NCBI GenBank assembly: GCA_964370305.1
Contig: CAYJIU010000024.1
Coordinates: 1-21,381 of the forward strand
Length of the DNA: 21,381 bases
Direction of reading: 5' to 3'
Origin: CAYJAD01 sp964370305
GTDB lineage: Bacteria > Desulfobacterota > Desulfovibrionia > Desulfovibrionales > Desulfovibrionaceae
Shown: positions 15,597 to 21,381 of the stretch, piece by piece
Numbering within the stretch: position 1 is the stretch's first letter
Layout: the number at the start of each line of letters is the position of its first letter
Program-made: the position numbers and the translations under genes
The notes under the pieces: generated by a model
Told to the model about the DNA's origin: nothing
The model's input: the letters and a program-made list of their open reading frames with translations, nothing else
Database searches by the model: none

Positions 15597-16272
15597 GCTC
15601 GTTCCTTTCTTTTCTTAAAAAATCTGCCATGAGTTGCAAACCAAAGGAGAGCAAAAGCAAAGTAATGCCCAGCATAATTCCCTCAGTATAAATGCCCTGA
15701 CTTTTTAACAATGAAATAGCCGTGGTCATGGTGCGCGTATCACCCTTAATATTGCCGCCCACCAGCATGACTGCCCCAATTTCACTCAAAGAGCGACCAA
15801 ATCCAGCCACAATGGCAAAGTATACTTCTTTGCTCATTTCCTTATATATAAGGCGGCGAGTTTGAGTTTTATTGGCACCAATACATTTGGCAAAAAACCT
15901 AATGGATGGGGCTAGCCTTTGAGCACTGGTATAAATTAGCCCTGTAATTATTGGAGTAATAATAAGGCATTGGGCAAGAATCATCCCTTGAATGGTGAAG
16001 AGTATCTCAAAATAACCAAGGGGCCCTCGGCGCATAATCAATAAATAAACAACAAGGCCAACCACCACGGGGGGCACACCCATAAGGGTTCTAATTATGC
16101 GTATAAGTATACGTTTGCCCCTAAACTCATTGCGCTCAAGCCACAAACCAAAGTGTATACCCACTATGGCAGAAATAGCCGTTGCACAAAAAGCTAAAGT
16201 AAGGCTTACCTGCACAGCATGCAAGGCACCTGAGGCAGAAAGTAAATGAAAATATTCTTTTATTGCTTCCAC
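15583..16272 (-). CDS. tupB: TupB, tungstate ABC transporter permease
   Basis: 229-residue inner-membrane permease with about five hydrophobic segments (near 18-42, 60-82, 92-115, 150-172 and 195-220). The EAA-type loop GFGRSLSEIGAVMLVGGNIKGDTRTMTTAI (about 157-186) is typical of TupB/WtpB/ModB-like permeases. The likely start is GTG at 16272-16270, with only a weak GAG upstream. It is separated from tupA by 506 bp that includes a MITE-like insertion; tupC overlaps its end. Confidence 0.9.
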   Translation of the reverse strand: MEAIKEYFHLLSASGALHAVQVSLTLAFCATAISAIVGIHFGLWLERNEFRGKRILIRIIRTLMGVPPVVVGLVVYLLIMRRGPLGYFEILFTIQGMILAQCLIITPIITGLIYTSAQRLAPSIRFFAKCIGANKTQTRRLIYKEMSKEVYFAIVAGFGRSLSEIGAVMLVGGNIKGDTRTMTTAISLLKSQGIYTEGIMLGITLLLLSFGLQLMADFLRKERNELDNY

Positions 16273-16339
16273 AGTAAGCTCATTTATTTAATGATGTTGC
16301 AAACACGTTTTCACGTATTATGCTACTTACCGCCAGCGT

Positions 16340-16641
16340 CATGGCAATCTAATTTGGAAGAGTGGTATTTCCTTTTTATATAGCTTTTAAAACATGGATT
16401 GCGGAGACTGCCCAGAGTAACCGCTGGAGCGGTGACGTGGGAGCACATCGCTATTAGTCATATTTTTAAGCGTAATTCCCGAAGCGATGCTTCTCGCAAT
16501 GACCTTCGTTGTATCCTAGAGTCATCGCGAGGGAAAACGCTTCGTTAATTGGATTATGCTCCGAAATTACTAGCGTTTTCCCGCGGCGATCCATTTTCAG
16601 AATTTATACCAGAGGACATAGTCTTTCAAATTAGACTGTCG
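16340..16641. mobile_element. MITE-like element, copy 2, with 12-bp direct repeat
   Basis: The left end contains GGCAATCTAATTT (16343-16355), identical to the end of the element at 6527; the right end (16628-16640) is its complement at 11 of 13 positions. TACCGCCAGCGT occurs directly outside on both sides (16328-16339 and 16642-16653), a perfect 12-bp direct repeat. The interior differs from copy 1. It has hairpins ACCGCT/AGCGGT (near 16420) and GGGAAAACGCT/AGCGTTTTCCC (16531-16541 and 16572-16582), and a minus-strand GTCATTGCGAGAAGC-type stretch near 16480-16500. No open frame is convincing. Confidence 0.75.
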
Positions 16642-16645
16642 TACC

Positions 16646-16760
16646 GCCAGCGTGCTGGCTATGCGAGTAAAGAAGGCAAGATGCAAGCAAGGCAAAGTTC
16701 TTTACGAAGCTGGGTCATAATATAAGCGACCGAAGCAAAAAACAAATAGCCTAGCAGTGG
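16646..16760. repeat. Palindrome-rich stretch between tupA and the MITE
   Basis: GCCAGC-GT-GCTGGC (16646-16659) is a perfect hairpin that was the insertion target of copy 2. Beyond it, GTAAAGAA can pair with TTCTTTAC, and AAAGAAGGC near 16665 with GCCTTCTTT near 16754. GCTGGCTAT also pairs with ATAGCCTAGC with one bulge. Read on the minus strand it follows tupA and could end or process its message. Positions 16273-16327 show nothing clear. Confidence 0.5.
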
Positions 16761-16778
16761 CCTTCTTTAATCGTATTG

Positions 16779-17615
16779 CTAATTGTCAGTACCAGCGTTA
16801 GGCACGAATAGGGGTTGACCGTATTTGTCAACGCCAAATGTGCCAACAAGCTTTTGCACTTTGTCTGATACAATCCAATCAATAAAAGCATTGGCGGCTT
16901 TGATGTTGGTTTTTGGATACTTAGCTGGGTTTACAGCAATAACACCATATTGGTTGAATAGACTTTTGCTACCTTCGCAAACTACAACAAGTTCCATTTT
17001 TATGCTGGAGTCTGTGGAAACTTTTAACCATGTTCCACGGTCGGTGAGGGTATAGGCTTTCTTTTCATCAGCCATGCTAAGGGTAGCACCCATACCTTGA
17101 CCTGATTGCTCATAATTGGGGTTTTTAGTGGGATCAAGCTTTAATTGCTTCCAAATGTTAAGTTCTTTTGTGTTAGTGCCTGAATTATCGCCACGGGATA
17201 CAAAACGTAGTTTTTGATCCATAATATCTTTAAATGTTTTATCTACATTATCATTTTTGGCTATGGGAGCTTTTGGGCCCACAATTACAAAATCATTATA
17301 CATAACAGGAAATCTTTTTACACCAAAGCCTTCTTTAACAAAGGCTTCTTCACGAGCTTTGGCGTGTACAAGTACTATGTCAACATCGCCATTTTTGCCC
17401 ATGGAAATGGCTTCGCCAGTGCCTACGGAAACAAATTTAAGATCATAACCTGTATCTTTTTTAAATAGGGGGGTAAGATAATCCAAAAGGCCGGTATCAG
17501 CAGTGCTTGTGGTGGTAGCCATGCGTAATACTTTATCTTCAGCAGCATGAGCTGAGGTTGCAATAAAGAATGTGGTCATAAAACAAATGGTAAATAAGAT
17601 TGATAATGTTTTCAT
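16779..17615 (-). CDS. tupA: TupA, periplasmic tungstate-binding protein
   Basis: 278-residue periplasmic receptor for tungstate import. The Sec signal MKTLSILFTICFMTTFFIATSAHA is followed by the TupA hallmark RMATTTSTADTGLLDYLTP (31-49), whose TTTS segment contributes to oxyanion binding. Further family motifs are GTGEAISMGKNGDVDIVLVHAK (65-86), SRGDNSGTNTKE and the late YTLTDRGTWL. The ATG at 17615-17613 has AAGGGA about 6 nt upstream; an earlier in-frame ATG at 17648 would only lengthen the front of the signal. These motifs separate TupA from ModA. It lies 55 bp after the MOSC gene. Confidence 0.95.
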   Translation of the reverse strand: MKTLSILFTICFMTTFFIATSAHAAEDKVLRMATTTSTADTGLLDYLTPLFKKDTGYDLKFVSVGTGEAISMGKNGDVDIVLVHAKAREEAFVKEGFGVKRFPVMYNDFVIVGPKAPIAKNDNVDKTFKDIMDQKLRFVSRGDNSGTNTKELNIWKQLKLDPTKNPNYEQSGQGMGATLSMADEKKAYTLTDRGTWLKVSTDSSIKMELVVVCEGSKSLFNQYGVIAVNPAKYPKTNIKAANAFIDWIVSDKVQKLVGTFGVDKYGQPLFVPNAGTDN

Positions 17616-17631
17616 GATAATCCCTTTTATT

Positions 17632-17648
17632 TTGTTGTAGAACAACAA
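17632..17648. promoter_or_regulatory. Perfect palindrome just upstream of tupA
   Basis: TTGTTGTAGAACAACAA has 7-bp arms and a 3-bp centre, lying 16 bp before the tupA start. It could be an operator for a tungsten- or molybdenum-responsive regulator, or a small leader hairpin near the ribosome site. No matching known motif is claimed. Confidence 0.4.
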
Positions 17649-17670
17649 GTATTAGTTTTTGATAATTTAC

Positions 17671-18123
17671 TTACAACACATTTGAACTCGGTGTGATACT
17701 ACTATTAACAGCTATCATACCTCCTTTGTAAATTTCTGCAAATTTGACCTCAGTTTGTAGTTTGCAAGTGCCAGATGGCACATCACAGCCTTGCTTCTTG
17801 GCAAAACATTTTTTGTTTTTTGCAGTAATTTTCAGTATAGCTTCACCTAGTCCAAAAGCTCGTCCACTTTGAAAATGGCTAATACTATGGGATAAACATA
17901 TATTGTATTTAAATCTATTAAAACACAAGCCTTTTACATTAAGACCTTGCATCCAATCAAGCAAATTTTGGGATATAATGACAATGAGGCCGTCACCATT
18001 CTTGCCATGATAATCCCCCTCTAAACCGCCCCCTTGTACAAGTTTTGCTTCTTGCACATGGGTCATGGCTTCGCCCTTGGCGTGAGCATAGGCAATGCGT
18101 AATATTTTATGGTTATCATTCAT
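17671..18123 (-). CDS. MOSC-domain protein
   Basis: 150-residue stand-alone MOSC domain. The core GGGLEGDYHGKNGDGLIVIIS (31-51), GLCFNRFKYNI (65-75), GRAFGLGEAILKIT (87-100), the cysteine in KKCFAKK (Cys106) and the closing FAEIYKGGMIAV fit this family. MOSC domains bind molybdenum-cofactor sulfur or related ligands, as in Moco sulfurase; small ones often sit in Mo/W gene clusters, as here between formate dehydrogenase and tupABC-moeA. Cys106, Cys113 and Cys120 could hold sulfur or metal. The ATG at 18123 has only a weak, distant ribosome site. The precise role is unknown. Confidence 0.85.
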   Translation of the reverse strand: MNDNHKILRIAYAHAKGEAMTHVQEAKLVQGGGLEGDYHGKNGDGLIVIISQNLLDWMQGLNVKGLCFNRFKYNICLSHSISHFQSGRAFGLGEAILKITAKNKKCFAKKQGCDVPSGTCKLQTEVKFAEIYKGGMIAVNSSITPSSNVL

Positions 18124-18151
18124 AAAAACTAGTTTGCCTACATATCGCCGT

Positions 18152-18181
18152 AAGGGGGCTTGCTATTTTGCAAACCCCCTT
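18152..18181. terminator. Hairpin after the formate dehydrogenase operon
   Basis: A 12-position stem pairs 18152-18163 with 18170-18181, including one G-U pair on one strand, and has a 6-nt loop. It lies 19 bp after the beta-subunit stop and 28 bp before the MOSC gene. Neither side has a strong T run, so it may be a partial terminator letting some transcription run on into the MOSC-tup genes. Confidence 0.6.
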
Positions 18182-18200
18182 GGGCTTGTTTAGTTATACA

Positions 18201-18905
18201 TTACACTTGAGCGCGTTTTTCCCGCTTACCTAATTTTGCAAAAAGCCCACGTCTTGTCATGGGTGCTACTTCTGCAACTATAGCCTTTTCAAATATTTCT
18301 GAAGGCTTATAGGGGAAGAGGTATACAACGCGTACTGAATCAATATCGCCTAATTGGGCCTCTGGGTACTTTGGTAGTACTTCCTTAAGCCTTTTTTCAG
18401 CCATGAGTTTGATTTCTGCCTCATCGCCAAAGCTCATGGCCCCAGTGGGGCAGGTGAGCACACAAGCTGGTAATTTACCTTCTTGTACGCGATCAAGGCA
18501 CATATCGCACTTTGTTGCAACTTTATCTGCCCTTTGACGTGGAATGTCATAGGGGCAGGATTCACGAATGTAGGCAAAGTCGGCGTCCTTTGTTTTTTCT
18601 GTAAAGACAACAGCACCTGTTGCCTCATCGTGAATAATTGCATCTTCAGCTGCGTAAAAGCAAGGCGGATCAATACAATGCCGGCATTGTTCGGGGAAGA
18701 ATATCCAATCAACCTTATCCTTGCCCTTGGGCTGCAATTCCTTAAAGCGTACAAGCTTTAGGGTTGTTCCTGATAAGTCTTTAGGGTTTTGATGTGAACC
18801 CCAATTCTTAGTCTCTTCTGCTGGAAGGTCTTTCCATTGTTTACAGGCAACTTGGCAACCACGACAGGCAGTACATAATGTTAAGTCAACAAAAAATGCT
18901 TTCAT
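18201..18905 (-). CDS. fdhB: Formate dehydrogenase beta subunit (three 4Fe-4S clusters)
   Basis: 234-residue electron-transfer subunit that passes electrons from the catalytic subunit. It has 12 cysteines in ferredoxin-like groups: 11, 14, 17, 21 (CTACRGCQVAC); 74, 77, 82 (CRHCIDPPC); 117 (CPYDIPR); and 133, 136, 148, 152 (CDMCLDRVQEGKLPACVLTCPTGA). Twelve ligands match the three 4Fe-4S clusters of the soluble FdhAB enzymes of Desulfovibrio. No C-terminal transmembrane helix is present, unlike E. coli FdnH, and no signal peptide, so it would travel with a Tat-exported alpha subunit if the enzyme is periplasmic. The ATG is 1 bp after the alpha stop, with GGTGG upstream. Confidence 0.94.
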   Translation of the reverse strand: MKAFFVDLTLCTACRGCQVACKQWKDLPAEETKNWGSHQNPKDLSGTTLKLVRFKELQPKGKDKVDWIFFPEQCRHCIDPPCFYAAEDAIIHDEATGAVVFTEKTKDADFAYIRESCPYDIPRQRADKVATKCDMCLDRVQEGKLPACVLTCPTGAMSFGDEAEIKLMAEKRLKEVLPKYPEAQLGDIDSVRVVYLFPYKPSEIFEKAIVAEVAPMTRRGLFAKLGKREKRAQV

Positions 18906-18906
18906 A

Positions 18907-21381
18907 TTACACCACCTTCTCGATATTTACCATGAATGCCTTGCTCTCTGGAATACCTACGTTGGGGTCACCAACGGCAGGGGTGAGCAAGTTGGCTGAA
19001 TCTCCGCCATCCTGAGGGTTATGCCAACCAAAGTGCCATGGGAAACCAACCATATGTACGGGTTTACCCTTAATAATAAATGGTTGAATTCTCTCACTAA
19101 CAATGGCAACAGCCACAACTTCACCACGGATGGAGGATATTTTTACCTTATCGCCATTGGCAATGCCCCTAAGCTTCGCTAAATCATTGCTAATTTCAGC
19201 AAATAGCTGCGGTTCGCACTCAAGCAGCCAAGGCATACGGCGGGTCATAAGACCTGTTTGCCAATGTTCGGTAACACGGTAGGTTGTACCAACAAAGGGG
19301 TATTTTTTCATATCTTTGGAAAGCTTTACACCCTCAGCAATAAAGGCCACAGGGCTATTAAATTGCTTGGAGAATGGGTGAGAGGTCACAGGGCTTTCCA
19401 TAGGTTCGTAGTATTCTGGCATGGGGCCATCGGCAAGACCTTGCCCAAAGAGCGTACCATGCCCATTTTGACGCATGATGAACGGATGCTTGGCACCTGG
19501 GCCGCCGCCACCGTCAATAACGTCACCAACCCACTTGCCATCTTGCCACATAACAACGGCTTTTTCCTTGTTATATGGTTGGCCTTTGGCGTCAACGGAT
19601 GCGCGGTTGTACACGATACGTCTGTTCACAGGCCAAGCAAACGACCAGTTGGGGTAGAGGTTGATTTTGGCTTGCATATCAGTTTGGGTGGCATCGCGGC
19701 GGGCCATCATATTTCCGGCCTCTGTCCATGAGCCTGCATGCAACCAGTTACCACTGGCGGTGGAGCCATCATTTTGTAGCACCACAAAGTTTGGCACTTG
19801 GGTGCCGGCTTTATAAACCTTATCGCCAATTTTAACGTCTTTTACAAAGTAACCATTCATAAGCTTAGCTACTTTTGAAGCTGAGAAGGCATGCCCATCG
19901 CCCCACATATCAACACCAAGATTGACTATGGGTTCAGGATACGCGCCACCTTCTGCCTTGTAGAGCTTTTGTAGCTCCATGGCTAGCCAGTACATGATTT
20001 CACCGTCTGGCTGTGTGCCTGCTTTGGGCTTTGGCCCAGCATAACGCCACTGCATCCAACGGCCTGAGTTTACAACGGAACCTTCTTTTTCATTAAAGGC
20101 GGCACAAGGTAGGAAGAATACCTCAGTCCCAATCTCTTTGGGATTCATTCCAGGGCCTTTCCAGAAGGAAGAAGTTTCATTTTCATAGAGGTTTACATTG
20201 ACAAGCCAGTCAAGCTTGGCAAAACCGCTACGCGCAGTATTAACATCGGGGCCGCCGCAAGTGGGGTTCATACCCCAAGCAAAAAGGCCTTGAATGTTGC
20301 CCTTGGCTATTTCCGAAATAATGCTCATCCAGTAGTAATCAGTCATTTTTACACCGGCATCGGCTTTGGGGAAATAGGTAAAGGCTTTTTTCACATCATC
20401 GTTGGGGTACAAGCTTTTAAAGAAGCTTGCTGCATACTTGCCACGATGTTGCCACCAGTTAACACTCTTTGGATCGTTAGAAACCGGAGTTGTGGCTTTT
20501 ACATAATCATCAAAGGTTTGATGGGTGGACTTTGCCACCGGTAAGTAACCAGGATAGATGTGTGAAAGTAGGGCTTGGTCAGTTGAGCCTTGTACGTTGG
20601 ACTCACCACGCAGGGCGTTAACGCCGCCGCCAGCAATACCAACGTTACCAAGTAGTAGCTGCACCATGGCCATGGTACGGATATTTTGCACGCCATAAGT
20701 ATGCTGAGTCCAACCCATGGCATACATGATGGTACCGGCTTTATTGGGCTTGCCGGTGGCAGCATAAAGGCCGTAGATTTCTTTTAAGTCCTTAGTTGAA
20801 ACACCAGTCATACCGGATACGGTTTTTAAGTCGTAGCGTTCATAGTGTTTTTTCATGATGTTAAATACACATTGGGGATTTTTTAATGTGTCATCACGCA
20901 AAGGTACTTTTTTGTCATCCACTTGGAAGGCCCATTTGGATTTATCATAACTGCGTTTTTTGGGGTCATAACCAACAAACAAGCCATCTTTGAAGGAATA
21001 ATCCTTGCTTACCAACATGGCTGCATTGGTATAATTGCGTACATATTCGTCAAAATAGAGTTTATTATCCAAAATGTACTTAATTAAGCCACCAAGAAAA
21101 GCAATATCAGAACCTGAGCGAATGTGAGCATGCTTGTCACATCGAGCTGAGGTACGAGTAAAGCGTGGGTCAACGTGGATGGCCTTGGCACCTTTTTGTT
21201 GTGCCTTTGTTACCCATTTGAAAGAAATGGGGTGATTTTCCGCAGCGTTAGAACCCATAATAAGAATACAGTCTGCATTTTCAATATCAGCCCAGTGGTN
21301 NNNNNNNNNNNNNNNNNNNNNNNACTCTGCCAGAGCCGCAACAGTGGAGCTGTGTCAGAGGCGGGCTTGGTGCTCAATATA
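18907..21381 (-). CDS. fdhA: Formate dehydrogenase alpha subunit, selenocysteine-containing (5' end missing)
   Basis: Catalytic Mo/W-bis-MGD subunit of an FDH-N/FdhAB-type enzyme that interconverts formate and CO2. The codon TGA at 21357-21355 sits in QARL-U-HSSTVAALAE, the exact place of selenocysteine in this family (E. coli FdnG QARVUHGPTVASLAP). After a 24-base N run the frame continues in phase with NHWADIENADCILIMGSNAAENHP, then the long MGD-binding domains. These include KAIHVDPRFTRTSA, NVGIAGGGVNALRGESNVQGSTD, LFAWGMNPTCGGPDVN and VVNSGRWMQWRY. The C-terminal cofactor domain includes EVVAVAIVSERIQPF. An ATG at 21258 opens a long frame but is internal. The N-terminus, with any Tat signal and 4Fe-4S site, lies outside. 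It is followed directly by fdhB. Confidence 0.94.
21300..21323. other. Run of 24 undetermined bases
   Basis: A block of N inside the alpha-subunit gene. With the partial codons at each edge (Tnn and nAC) it spans exactly nine codons, the number needed for the expected family stretch S-F-G-R-G-A-M-T-N between ALAE and HWAD. The frame is therefore very likely intact, and the gap size is either real or closely estimated. Confidence 0.95.
21324..21357 (-). promoter_or_regulatory. Selenocysteine codon with candidate SECIS position
   Basis: The minus-strand UGA is followed by CACAGCTCCACTGTTGCG, then GCTCTGGCA. In E. coli fdnG the SelB-binding loop AGUCU starts 18 nt after the UGA; here GCUCU occupies the same place, flanked by short complementary pieces (TGC/GCA). 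The fold could not be calculated and part of the sequence is N, so only the position is supported. Confidence 0.4.

Noticed and set aside
17616..18200. A Moco/Tuco-type riboswitch upstream of tupA or the MOSC gene
   Set aside because: The spaces are short and show only simple hairpins, not the multi-stem structure expected.
21259..21381. TGA before the alpha-subunit frame read as a stop or pseudogene
   Set aside because: It lies at the exact family selenocysteine position, in frame, with matching sequence on both sides.
1..21381. CRISPR array, tRNA or rRNA genes, prophage or transposase genes
   Set aside because: No regularly spaced repeats, RNA gene signatures or such coding regions were seen.

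Overview
The window looks like chromosome from a delta-proteobacterial sulfate reducer or close relative, probably in the Desulfovibrionaceae. This is inferred from gene content: a selenocysteine formate dehydrogenase with a soluble 12-cysteine FeS subunit, TupABC tungstate uptake, two MoeA-type proteins (one fused to a binding-protein-like domain) and LolA. Base composition is moderately AT-rich. There are no rRNA or tRNA genes, no transposase gene and no CRISPR array, but the spaces between genes hold several structured repeats.

Positions 1-6229 form a phosphate-starvation locus in two divergent halves. phoB, phoR and pstB run leftwards; pstS, pstC and pstA run rightwards. In the shared 351-bp control region each side has its own Pho-box-like set of 11-bp-spaced repeats, each ending exactly 10 bp from a plausible -10 hexamer. 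pstB is not with pstSCA: it follows phoR, overlapping it by 4 bp.

Positions 6230-11754 hold unrelated housekeeping or envelope genes separated by repeats: a lipoprotein serine protease, rsmG (16S rRNA methyltransferase), an alanine/glycine:cation symporter and lolA. This part contains a large inverted repeat after pstA, a MITE-like element with 18-bp terminal inverted repeats and a 10-bp direct repeat, and two copies of a hairpin-rich element (here called R1) flanked by direct repeats. One R1 insertion lies at the lolA terminator, which is now present twice.

Positions 11755-21381 are a leftward molybdenum/tungsten supply-and-use region. In transcription order it has formate dehydrogenase alpha (5' end outside the window) and beta, a MOSC protein, tupA, tupB, tupC, moeA and a MoeA/binding-protein fusion. 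The likely logic is tungstate import by TupABC, insertion into molybdopterin by MoeA, and use in the W/Mo-bis-MGD formate dehydrogenase. A second MITE-like element sits between tupA and tupB. The alpha subunit carries an in-frame TGA (selenocysteine) just upstream of a 24-base run of N, whose length exactly fits the missing codons.
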